A stretch of 64,000 nucleotides of DNA, from assembly GCA_963920665.1 (NCBI GenBank), contig OY987271.1, positions 12,651,350-12,715,349 on the forward strand, given 5' to 3'. Numbering within the stretch: the stretch's first letter is position 1; each line of letters begins with the position of its first letter. Shown in pieces: positions 12,101 to 23,800 of the stretch. The notes under the pieces were generated by a model. The model was not told where the DNA came from. It searched no databases and saw nothing but the letters and a program-made list of their open reading frames with translations. The position numbers were made by a program, and so were the translations under genes. Source of the DNA: Straminergon stramineum (lineage: Eukaryota; Streptophyta; Bryopsida; Hypnales; Calliergonaceae).

Positions 12101-15100
12101 TTGTTGAAGGAGAGAAAGTCTCAGCTGGAGATAAATAGCCGTGATACTGCTGCTGCAATCGGAGACGAGGCAGTTGACATTCCAACTCCCGATTTCAGGT
12201 CTCTCAACATTGAGAACTTGCCACCATTGGAAGAGTCATTAACATTGACTCCGATTCCTAATTTGCCAAGGCTTGTTAGCCCTCGAGGACAGAAACGATC
12301 CCATCCGCATCAACAAGAGTTGGGCCAGCAAGGGGAGGAGGAAGCTGTTGATGATCTTTTGGACAGCCCGCAGAGCCCTAAAAGAAGACGGTGAGTTGCA
12401 TATTGCTTGGGTACACGCACTCTTTTATCAAGACGTACATGAACTTGACCATTCGTTCACTTAGATGTTAATCACAGGTATGCGTGGAGCTTGAATGGTG
12501 CGTTTTGATCATATATGGGCTATCTAACGTGACATTGTTTCCCAGGTTGTCTAGACGGAAACCTCCTGCACCTTCTCAGGGGGAGAAACCAGCAGAGGGC
12601 TGCAAGCGTTGCAACTGCAAAAAATCCAAGTGCCTCAAATTGTAAGCTTTCTCATTGTTTGGCATCTGGGAAGTTGTATTTTGGCTCTGAACTTCATTAC
12701 GTTGTTTTTTGCTGATTAAGTTTTTAGTTCCGATCTATCTGGTAGGCTCTCGTTTTAACCCCTGACAGGCCAAGGATTCTTGGTTTTAAAATAAAGATCA
12801 TATCGTGAAAATTTGTAATCGAGACGGATCTCAACTTATATCTGAGGAATCACTGGAGACCATAGCGTATGTTAGTCTAGAATTAAAACTGAAATCGAAG
12901 AAAATAAGTCTTTATTTACCTCGATACTGCTGCAGAATACATGAGGCCTTTGGTCTTCTAGAATTTATTGAAGCAATTTTGCCGATGCGGCCCTCTCACA
13001 TATAAACTGTCTGTTTTTTGGCAGGTACTGTGAGTGCTTTGCTGCGGGTATATACTGCGTCGGTTCATGTGCATGCCGTCATTGCTTCAACAAACCTGAA
13101 TACGAAGACACGGTCCGGAATACTAGACTGCAAATTGAATCCCGTAATCCCTTGGCATTTGCTCCCAAGATTGTTCAGGCTGCTGAGGCCTCCCCCGTCC
13201 CCGGGGTAAGTTGAAACTTGTCTTCTAACTGCTGTATGCCAATCATTGATGACTATGCGAGCTTTTTCTTTTAGCTTATGCTGTACTGGTTGTGCAGGAC
13301 GAGACTCTGGATACTCCAGCCTCAGCCAGGCACAAGCGTGGTTGCAACTGCAAAAAATCACTTTGTCTCAAAAAGTACTGCGAGTGTTTCCAGGTACTTA
13401 CTGTTATCTTGACCCCATGTAAGTAATTCACCTTGTGGAGGAAAATCTTCGGTTTTTCAATGACTCAGTAAAATGCTCGTGGTGGATAGGCTGGCGTCGG
13501 GTGTTCAGAGGGATGCCGCTGTGAAGGTTGCAAGAATGTGTACGGCAGGAAGGAAGGTACGTATTGCTCAATGGAATGAATCTTCTCCTTGGTTTTTTTG
13601 CCTCGGATGAATATTGAGGAAGTTAGTAGGCCGGTCCATTGATTGCGCTTCTCTAATTACCGCAATGGGTAATCTAACAATTTGTGCCTCTGATATAATG
13701 TCCAACACAAGAATTCATGATTTGTTGCGTTGCCTGTGGATTTTCTGTGGAATGACATATTGGTTGCAAAGCAGGGCCTATGGAGGGCGAGGAGAAGGAG
13801 GGAGAGCAGACCATTTCTTGTAGGGAGGAGTCTAAGGTGGATGACCCCGTTGAATTGTTCAGTAGGATGAGTGGAAATCCCGACCGGCTCCAGGATTGTG
13901 CAAAACCAAATCTTTCTCCAATCACCCCTAGTTTCGAACACGACGGGTAATTGACTTTGCACCAGTATTTTCATCATGCATGTGCTCTAATATAAAGATG
14001 CTTACCATAGCCGTAATTTAGCAGAGGCTGACTTTACCTTCTGAAACTACGAATTCTATATACTGATCATATTGTGATATGTATTATACAGATGGGGTTA
14101 AATTTATATCACCGTAATCAAAGAAAAACATATAAATTTGGACGAAAGAAAGTTCCCATGTGACTACTTCAAACTGCCTGAACAACCATGGGGTTAAGTT
14201 GCTCTTTCTTAAATAATGTCTTTTTCATCTTTCCTCGACATCTGAGACATTAACTAAGCGAAAAATGTGCTTTGTAATGCTCTGTTGCACCTTGCAGACA
14301 TGGACGTTCCATGCTCAGACTCAGGCCTACAGGGCGCAAGCGAATATCTTCGGATGAGCATTGTGCGCCTCCCCTCGCTCCGCATATGTCGAAGCCTCCC
14401 AAGTCCCCGACCAGCTTCTCGAACACCTTGGATTCTTTTGATCTAGTGCCTCACCCTCCTCAAGGTGACACGGAATTTTCTATGAACGGATCTGGCGAGT
14501 CTCCAATGACAACCCCGACGTTTGCGCGAATTGGCCATGCCTCCACCGGTTGGGAAGGCCTGACCGATTTATGCAGTCTTTCTCCCCTCCCTTTGACTAC
14601 TACCTTGGAACCTACACCTGGTTCTTCCTGTGTCACCAGCGAACGACCGGGTGCTTCTCCTGCTTTCAGTAGCCAAAGGACTGAATCTCCTCACCATGCA
14701 GCCTCTTCTTCGAGTGAGCATCATCAGGCATCTTCAAGGTATTTTAATCACACTGAAATCATGTTCTTGAGAACTTTAGTTTGTACATTCACGTTTGGAG
14801 TAGTTTTTTCTGCTCACCTGTCAGTAGTAACAATTTTTCCGCATTAGAGTCGTATACATCTCTAATGTCCTCTAATTAAAAAAGAAATCAAAGCCAATAT
14901 GTTAACCCTATATTTAAAACAATTGAATGTCTATTTTGGAAGCTAATAGTTGACTATAGTAATTTCCAAACCATATTTCTACAGTTCAAAAATATAGGGC
15001 ATCATTCGGATGAAGAGAGAAGAAAGCATGCGCTATATTTTATTGATAAGCCATTTGCACTTGGTCTTACGACAGGTGTGAATCTAGTCCAACGATGTAT

Positions 15101-15718
15101 CTAAATTGGTTTCTAGCACTCCTGCGAACACTCTTCTTTAACAAGCACAAGTGCAAATGAACCTGGAGCAGCATGCGATGGATATTTTGGAGTTACTATT
15201 ACGTACTAGGATTTTCTTTCTATATTATTATTATTATTTTTAGCTCAAGAATTTCGGGGTAATGCTCACATTTTTCATGCTCCCTTTCATGCAGAACTTG
15301 GTCGCCAAACTCCCCAAGATTCAGGCAACCTGCTCCACGGTCTCCTCTTCGATTCGACACTCCTCGACAATCCCTGTTGCCCTGCCCCGACCAACAGCTC
15401 GCACCTGCAATGCAATCTTCCCTAATTACTGCAGGAAAGAGCCTCCAATGTGAACTAGAGTCGGCGAAGGTGGGCGCCCAGGACGATGAGAGCACCCTGG
15501 ACGTTTTGAAGTGTCACGAGGACGAAATGAGCTCCCCAAGCCGAAGCATTGTCTCGACGAAGTCCATCTCTCCTAAGCAGAAACGAGTCACACCGCCCCG
15601 TCACGGAAGCAGGGAACTGCAAGGAGGGATGCTTCCCTCTTCGCCGGGTCTCCGCAACAGCAAAAGGTTCATTCTGCAGGCACTACCTCCTGTCGCTCCC
15701 TCGTTTCCTAATGGCTGA
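9199..15718 (+). CDS. TCX: CPP family (tesmin/TSO1-like) CXC-domain transcription factor, 12 exons
   Basis: Predicted exons: 9199-9312, 9538-9698, 9818-10610, 11170-11455, 11709-12390, 12546-12641, 13025-13205, 13298-13393, 13490-13556, 13775-13946, 14298-14738, 15295-15718. All junctions are GT-AG and keep frame, giving 1170 aa. Members of this family are nuclear proteins that bind DNA through a CRC domain: two zinc-binding cysteine-rich CXC motifs joined by an RNPxAFxPK linker. All three parts are visible: motif 1 from about residue 698 ([19 protein letters not shown]), RNPLAFAPK near 751, and motif 2 near 787-817 ([17 protein letters not shown], then GCRCEGCKN). Other family signatures are [16 protein letters not shown] near residue 39, [11 protein letters not shown] upstream of the CRC, and a C-terminal [15 protein letters not shown]. 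The start is the first ATG after an in-frame stop at 9163. Exon 2 has an alternative donor at 9708 that adds three codons in frame. Plant relatives (TSO1, SOL/TCX) control cell division and reproductive or stomatal development. Which paralogue this is cannot be told from sequence alone. Confidence 0.93.
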
Positions 15719-18464
15719 TGATTGACATGAATCTCGTGAGTGTCATCCTAACGGGGCTTATTACTAGTTCCCCATTTTTGAGTTCTAATTGACTGTGCTT
15801 CCTGTACAAACTTTATTGGCTCTCGACTTAATTGGAGGAGGCTTTGCATTGACCAAAGCTACATTACGCTACATTACTTTGAGTAAATGTGAGGAAGTTT
15901 GTGTAGGACCTTACTTGAAAAGTGAGCCATTGCTACAGGGACTGAGCTTCTCATAGCTCGTTACCGTGTAACAGACTTTGAGCAGAGAATGTGCTTCGAT
16001 CCCTCGTGGCGCTAGTCTAGCGGAGTATAATACTGCCTTTGGCTCTTTCTCAATCACTGAAAGAAAAAAATAGAATCTCAACTTTCCCAGTATTGAATAC
16101 CATTGCCGCAGTCACGACAATGGCAGACTTGAGTACCAGTGGTTTCATAGTCCTAGTACGTTTACGTTTCATTGGTTGATCATTGAATCATTTTAGTACT
16201 CTTCTGAGGGATGGAGATGCAAGAACCGGTTTATTTGACTCTGAATTTTGACTCTCCAGTGAAGTTCTATCAACATTATTTGTACTGCCCTCTATACTGT
16301 AGATATATCCTCTTGTACTCTGGGTTCCTGGAAGTTCTCGTTCTGTGAGCTTGCGTCAGTGTGCATAGTGAGTTTTCTTTCAATTTCATCAAGCTGCGAT
16401 ATTTGCAATTCAGATGTGTAGTCATACCAGCTTCAGATATCTTGGAGACAAGCATGTCACTTGTCAATTTTCACATAAATTTTCACGAGTACATCAGTAG
16501 GTTCGTTTCTCTGGAAGTCTGATGCCATCCAAGGATATACTGTCTTTCTTGCTTCTCTACCGGAGAGAGGAGTGGCAGGGTATTATTCCGGATGTAGTAG
16601 AAGGATTGTAACAAATGCAATCATGTGGAGTTGTGGACCTTCCCTCAATGTCTTGAAGTTTTCTTTATCTCTCTAATTCTTGTCACCTCTTTCTTACATT
16701 GCAACAACTTTGGAAGGATACTGCCTTCACCAAGATTGCCAGTCAGAAGTTATCCAATTCTTGGATGAATAGGTGCACTCAGTTGTGTAACGTGTTTCTG
16801 TTTTTGATTGAATCAAATTCAAATTTTCGAGAAAATGTTCAGTTCTTTGAATTTTTTTGACCTATAAATTGAATTCTAAACTAATCTTATTACATATTTA
16901 ATTTCAATAGTGAGTTTTGAAATCAAGAAATCATCTTCGATTCTGAATTTGGGTTTGAAGTAGGGACACAAGATATTTGTAATCAAAATAAATCCAAAGG
17001 AGAATATGACCGTATGGTCCAACTTGAAAGTTCTTCACTTTGTCTCTTCCATGTCTTCTCTGATTATGAGTTAATTTTTCTGATTTTATTTCTTGAAGAT
17101 GAAATCACAAGTCCAATACAAATCATGAAATTTTTTATTTTCTTTGTGAAAATTTCAATCACAAGAATTTTCAAAAAAAATGAAGAAAGTCCATATCAGA
17201 TACAAATCCTTCTGAAATTTTTAGAATAGAAGTACATTATAGTGCAAGACATTGTAGTGGAAAGGAATTTTTTGTGTCACTTCATATTTAGGAATGTGGT
17301 TATAGTTCCTCAACTTCAAACTTCAATGAAATGTTTACTTTTAGGGATTTAAAAAAATTCCAAGTGCTGTAGAAATTGCACTTTAGAAGTTGCATATTGT
17401 TGACTTTGCTCATAAGCAAAATAAAACATTTAGAATGTCAAAATCAAGTTTTATGGAAAAAAAAATCAAAGTATTGAATTACATTGGATAGTGTACCATT
17501 TTTTTTTAATAAACTATCCCATATACAATATTAAAAACAACTAAAATGTCTTGAACTTATGTCAATCATGTGGATCTTGTATCAAAGAAGTTGCACATAA
17601 AGAATCAAATGAAAATCATTCATTTTTCAATATGTTCAAATCCTATTTGACATTCCAAAGGACACAAACCATCTTTGGCATCCTTCTAGGACTAAGAAAC
17701 TCCAAGAATTTTTTTTAACCATCCTTGGCATCCTTCTAGGACCAAGAAACTCCAAGAAATATTTTTGAGCCTTTAGGTATTGCAATAAGTATCATTTTCA
17801 CATCCACATACCATAAAGTGGGGTGTCCTAAATTTGTTCTTGCCAAATTACTCCTATGAATAGTGCTCAAATTGTTATAGTGGAGTCTTATAATGTTGCC
17901 TTCAAAAAGTGAGGACATTTTAGAGAGAATATTAACCCCTAAAATTCCTTTGGATTTTTTGGACTAGATCATGCAACACTAAAGTTGAAAAATTGGGTCA
18001 AAAACTGTACTAAACTAATTATTAGTACTTGGGTCCAATTTTTTGGCTCCCTTATAAGTTACTACCAATACCAGCAATATTGTCATGGAAATGCTACATA
18101 AGCAACCATGGAATAAAAAAACACAATTGATTAAGATTTCAGTACGAAGCCTATGGGTCCACTAAGTGGCCCAATTTCAGGATCTAAGCTCTTCTATTGA
18201 AGGATTAGAATTATTTTGAAATTGGGTCAACAATTGGGCCAACAATTGGGCCTTACTAAAGTTTTAAAGTGGAAGTGGGCCTTGGAGCTTCATTGTGTTT
18301 GTACTCGTGAAGACTGCCAATTGTGTTTCTTCATTGCTGCGAGAGGACCGAGGCGTTTGTTGTCTTCGTGCTCTCTGTGTTTCCTTCTTGCTTGTAATTC
18401 CTTGGAAACGTGATTTGTTTTCGAATTTTTTGTTGAAAGGTTCTTGTATGTGCCGCCTTTTGGA
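15719..18464. other. 3' flank of the CXC gene, then AT-rich intergenic DNA
   Basis: About 15719-16800 has gene-like composition and probably includes the 3' UTR and terminator, though no single poly(A) signal stands out. From about 16800 to 18200 the sequence becomes AT-rich with only short, unrecognisable open frames (such as 17014-17229). A short tandem of ATTGGGTCAAC / AATTGGGCC lies at 18221-18252. I see no additional gene. Confidence 0.6.
17668..17758. repeat. Direct repeat, ~41 bp unit, period 50
   Basis: ACCATCTTTGGCATCCTTC and the text after it, through CTCCAAGAA at 17708, recurs at 17718-17758 with two substitutions. It is a simple tandem duplication in intergenic DNA. Confidence 0.75.
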
Positions 18465-19090
18465 GCTCACGATCAAGTGGTCTGCTTCGGCCCCCTCGCC
18501 GAGATGTCCTACGCCCGGGCGGCGGGATTTTCTGGCGCCTGCTTCGGGTTTGGCTACTCTCACGGATCAGTGTAGTAACTTAGCTCATTCTCCTTTTTCG
18601 CTTCTTTCATTCAATACGTTCTTTAGGTCTAGGGTTTGGTATAATCAAAGAGGAAATTTGTGAGCTTTCCCAGTTTTGTGGCGTACTAAACTATGATCCC
18701 GGTTTTCTCATGGGCTTTGAATAGAAATTCTTCGAAGATTTGTGCTTTGAAGGGGGGGTTTAGTATCAGCTAGTTGGCGCAGGGTGTGGGATCGTAATTA
18801 GGGTTTGCGCTCGCAGTGGTTGCTGTAATCAACGGAAATTTGCGTTTGAGCAAGGGGAGAAAAGTAACTTGGCCAAGACGTTATTGAATGGATCTCTGCT
18901 AGTGAACACATTTTCGGGAGACTTGCACAGGGTCTAATGCATCTGCCTAATCTCATTCTTGTATTTGGCACGTGATTCAATTATGCACGAAGAGTCGATA
19001 TATCACAGGCATCCGATGTTGTTGCAGTTCGGTTATGACGCTGATCTACTTGGATGTCGCCCTGGAGCAAGTTCAACTTATGTGACGTTT
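18465..19090 (+). repeat. Leader segment copy 2 (left part)
   Basis: Collinear with 6439-7113: GCTCACGATCA, GGGCGGCGGGATTTT, TTTGTGAGCTTTCCCAG, AATTAGGGTTTGC and GATATATCACAGGCAT occur in the same order with scattered substitutions and small indels. It fades out near 19090. It lies upstream of ECM29 and is followed by a 1.17-kb spacer before copy 3. Confidence 0.75.
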
Positions 19091-20255
19091 CTTTTGAGTG
19101 TGTCGAGAAATGAAGGTTTTTTGGAGCTTAGGCAGTCGTTGATTTGGGTGTGGGCATGGTGGTGACATTTGCAGAAATGGTCCTCTGCAAGTGCATTTTT
19201 TTTGGCAGCGTAATTGCACATGGGCTGCAAGCTTTGACACCATTTTTGGGCTGATTTTGGAACAGCAATTCGAACCCTAAACAGTCAGGATTGGAGATCA
19301 AATTTGAACTTTAAACCGGTCTAGCAGGTACTTAGAAATGAGCACACCTACTGCTGTCGATTTGAGTCCTCCTTTTGGAATTGCTGCCTTCCGTGGCATT
19401 TCGCAATTTGGTTTGAATTCGTGTGCCGAATCGGCTTTAGGATTGAGTCCGGAATGGATTATTTGAAATTGGTGGTTAGTTTTTTAGTGGACTTTGAAGT
19501 TCTTTGCTTTTTGAGAATATTAAGTTGGAAATTTCTTGCTGTGCTGTGTATTAGTGTTTGGCTGTTGGTTTTGTTCGCTTCTTTGGTTTTGGCAGTTTCT
19601 GCTTTCACCTGTAGCGTCAGTGTCTGTTTATTGTGTCCTCTTGCTTAATTTTCTGTGACATTTTAGAGGCATTTTCAGGAGCTAGACTCAGGAGTATATT
19701 TGTCAGCATTTTTACTATGCGGCTGTGAATTTTGAATACTTTAGATGCAGTTTTTCGAATGTTATGAGTATTTGAAGGTGACTGTTTCTTTTTTCAACAC
19801 CGCGGTACATCTAGGGGAGATTATAATTTAATGGGCATTAATGTTTTGCGAAGGGAAGTTTGGAAGGAGGAGCTTGAAAGCTCTGTTTATGGCTGATCAG
19901 TACATTGTCTTTGACTGTCTTTTTTTGCGGTCGCTCTTTAGAAGAAAACTCCGCGCCTCCCCTACTGTCACTGTTATTGGCCATTCCTCTGAGCATAGTT
20001 TAAAAATAAAATTCAGTTTCAGCTTGAGGGTTTAATTTGTCGTCAACTCTCATCAGTTGAAAACTTCATGTGTCACACCAGCCTTTCTATAGACCCTGTG
20101 GATCGCGTGAATATCATCACAGGTCTGAATGGAAGTGCAAAGAGTGCAATCCTTACTGTGGTGCCTCAAAAATATTTATATATTATAAAATAGGGACAAT
20201 ATCACCTTGGAATTTGATAACCATCGACTGTTGAGCGTAGCAACGCGATACCCTA
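19091..20255 (+). other. Spacer between leader copies 2 and 3
   Basis: T-rich DNA of leader or intron-like composition with no counterpart in copy 1. It is flanked on both sides by relatives of the 6968-7113 segment, so it sits between direct repeats. No recognisable coding sequence is seen; the open frames at 19421-19648 and 19841-20035 look random. It could be an insertion, or a second promoter retained between two partial duplications. Confidence 0.5.
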
Positions 20256-20780
20256 GGTGTAGTTGGCACATGGAATTCAGTCATGCTCGAATAGTTGATT
20301 TAACATTCGCATTCGATGTTTTTGCAATTAGATTGTGTTGCTGAACTGCTTGGGTGTCGCTCCCGCGTTGTAGAGGAAATTGTCATGACGAGCTAGACGG
20401 AGAGTATGAGAACAGTATTTTCGGGTAATTTCGACACATTGAGATCATGGGATTTATAACTTGTGTAGTTCACGTTGCTGAGTGCCCGATTCTATGCGTG
20501 CCTTTTCTTCTTTCAATATCCCTGAACATCACATTTTGTATCCATCCCTGACCCTCGCCATTGCCTGAAAGACGGGAGGTTTCTTTGTTTGACGGTAATG
20601 CACCTAGTATGTTCAAAATCCTCTGCTGTAGGAAGACAGATTTTCTAACTAATGCCGAAATTGTAAAGTCACACAAATATTTCTGGGTAAATGCTGAATT
20701 ATTATCCTTTGATAAGTGTCTCACTGTGTTTTCAGCTGAATTTAGGAAGGTTTGCAGCGGATGTGTAAGGCAAGCTTGCA
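20256..20780 (+). repeat. Leader segment copy 3 (right part), ECM29 5' flank
   Basis: Collinear with 6968-7560: TAGTTGGCA, TGCTGAACTGCTT, TGTCGCTCCCGCGTTGTAG, ATTTTGTATCCATCCCTG, TAATGCACCTA and TTCAGCTGAA. It ends about 80 bp before the ECM29 start codon and therefore probably forms part of the ECM29 promoter or 5' UTR. Confidence 0.75.
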
Positions 20781-20859
20781 ATTCGAGCAGGTGAAACGGG
20801 AGGAAATTCGTGTGCGATTTGAATAATAGAGCACAATTGCGTGAGATTTGAATCTTGAC

Positions 20860-23800
20860 ATGGCGACGAACTCGGGCGCCACCGATGGCGCGACGGAGGA
20901 AGCCTTTCTGGATCGGATGCTCACCAGGTTGGCACTCACGGAGGAGAAGCAGTTGGAGAAGGTTTTGTCTAAGCTCTTGCCGCTGGCGGTATCGCGATTA
21001 GGCTCTTCGCATCATCCTACTAAGATGAAGGCAAATCCCTTCTCATTGAGTTTTTGTTTTTTGGAATTTCGTAGTTGCGGTCTCTTGTTTGATGAATTCA
21101 TAGTTCCGCAGAACGGCATTTGAATACGGTCTCTCTTTCTAGCTTAACAGTAATTTGAACGTTTTTCGTACGTTTTTCAGTTATTTAGAGGGCTTAGCTC
21201 AAGGACACAGGATATTGAAGAGAATATAGGAAGCATGCTTTAAGTGCTGAGAATAGTTACTATTATTATTAAAATTGTCAGTTTTCTACATATTCTTGTT
21301 AGCAAATCCAGGAAGATTCCAGTACACCATTCTTGTCGCATTTAGGTTACCAAACTAGTCTGCAAGAACGTAGTCCAGAATTCTCGATTCTGGAATATGC
21401 GACCGTTCTTCTTAGCTATGGTTGGATTGAAGTTTGAGAAGTATGTGACAATTCATAATCGGGCCCTAAGTTCTCCCTAACTTTAAGTCCTAATTTTTTG
21501 TTCACGTCAATTGTTGATCACATCGACATCACAGGTTATGGAAATGCTGTCGCATATCAATAAGCGTGTGAAAGATCAAGCCTCGATTCAATTACCCTTA
21601 CGGGAGCTTCTGAAGCTGTATGTATCTCCGGATTCCGTCTCGATGGTGAAGAACTTTGCTCTTGTGTACATAGAAATGGCCTACGACCGGGCGCCTGTTG
21701 AGGAGCAAACCGAGGTGATAGGGGCATTGCTCTTAGGTCTGGCGAATGCTCCTACGCAGCACCAGGATATGATTCTCCGACTGTCGGCCAAGGGTTTGGA
21801 TCGATATGCTCGACATGTTCCTGATCAGCACCCATGGACTGGGGAGTTTATGAAAGATCCCGCTAGCTGTGACGTTTTTTTAACTTATTGTTTACACGTA
21901 TTACTGTTTCAACCACTGACAACATCACTTGAAGGTGCTCTCGTGCCACCACCCGGATTGTCTGTAGAACAAGCCAAACAAGTTCTTGGAAAGGAGGTTC
22001 TGAAAGGGGAGCCTCTGAATACGCGAAAGTTGGGAGTTCTTAATTATTTAGCTGAGCTCGAGCTACCAGCTGATAGCGTCTATCCTTTGTACATTGTGGC
22101 TGCTGCCGACGGTAATGAACGAGTGGCACGAAGAGGCGAAGAGCTGCTTAAACGGAAGGCGAATGGTGCTAACCTTGAAGATCTTTCCCTTATTAAACAA
22201 CTTTTTGCAATATTTCAAGGTATTTCCTATACGACTAACGTGTAATTGTGTGGAGTTGTTACTATCCTAGTGTTTATGTTATTTTGTAGACAAGACCTCT
22301 TTTGGGGCACCCTACAATGGTGGAATGGATGATGAAGCAGATGATGATGACACACTTCTAATGACCAGGTTTTATGCATAGGGTTTTTGAGGCTTAGTAA
22401 ATGAACTAGACAGTGCTTGAGGACTAGCACTCACTCCTGTGTGGTTGGTATCCTTCTTACTTACTTGCAAGCGTTTGCTTTTAAATACCTGTTTCATGTC
22501 TTGTCAAGGCTCAACGAAAGCAGGTGGGACTGCTGAGCAAAGAGTGGCCCCGGCAGGACCAAACTTGAAGGCCAAACTGATGTCGGTGTTCACCCGTTCT
22601 ATCGTAGCGGCTAATGCATTCCCGTCTACCCTTCAGTGTGTGTTTGACTGCATATATGGAGCTGGGACAACCATGAAGCTGAAGCATGCGGGGATGGAAT
22701 TTGCTGTCTGGATTTTTAAACATGCATCAGATGATCAACTGAAACCCATGGCGCAAATCATCCTTAGTGGGTTAGTGAAGCTTCTTGATGGTCAGAATCC
22801 AGGTGATACAGACACCTCTTCGAAGCAGCTCCGTGCATTCACATACCAAGCTATAGGTCAGCTTTCATTGAGGGCTCCCCACCTCTTTAATAAATCCACA
22901 GATATGGCGGTCCGGATGTTCTCCGCTCTGCGCAGCGAACCTGATTCTATTAGAGTAACAGTGCAAGAATCTCTCTCTTCATTAGCTACCGCCTATAAGG
23001 CAAATTCCGATGTTGGCAAGGAAGTCGAAAATCTCCTTTTCGAGAACATTAAGGCTCCAGAAAGCGAGGCGAGGTTTTGTAGTGTACTTTGGGCAACCCG
23101 GTTATACCCTTTCTCCCATGCACCGAGTCGCTTTATTTGCATGCTAGGTGTTGGGGATGTCAAGCTTGATATTCGAGAAATGGCCCAACAAGGATTGAAT
23201 GCCTCGAAGCCTGAAAAGGAGGCAGTGGAGGGTCCCGCACCTACTGCTGATTATCCAGGTTTGAGGCCTATGATGGAGTATATTTGTCAACAGCAGCCTC
23301 AAGTTTTATCCAAGTCTCCCCTGGGTGAGCGCGTCATGCTCTTCCCACCCAAAGCGTATGCTGCGATGATCACTTTTGTTCAGCATTGCTATGAAAACGA
23401 GCTAGGTGCAGATAAGAGTAAGCTGAAAGGTAAAGAAGATGTGGTCTCTGATTCGTTGGGGAAATCATCTCCGGAGGAGGCCTTTCAACTGCTGTTGGAG
23501 CACGCAATGGCCATTGATGGGACTGCAGACTTACAAGGATTGGCTAGCACTGGTTTACTCAAGCTGGCCTCTTCGAACCTCAACCAATTTGCCGAGATGT
23601 ACTCAACGCGGATATCATGGTTGAAACAGTTTGTTGGACACATTGACTCGACAACACGGGAAGCTATAGGTCGCTTGTTAGGTATTGTGGTTTCAGGCCT
23701 GTCTTCGCCACAAGCGGCCGATCTACTTCAACAGCTAGTTTCCTCATTCCATAATGTACAGAAAGCGCGGTTTGAGGATTTGCATGGAAGTATTTGTGCC

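Noticed and set aside
13657..13977. 106-codon - strand open frame within the CXC gene
   Set aside because: It is a shadow of exon 10 and its preceding intron; the + strand reading is clearly the conserved one.
22509..22545. Alternative acceptor at 22543 that would allow the 79-nt segment to be a constitutive ECM29 exon
   Set aside because: The acceptor has a poor pyrimidine tract, and using it removes residues just before RVAPAGP that align with the family; skipping the segment is simpler.
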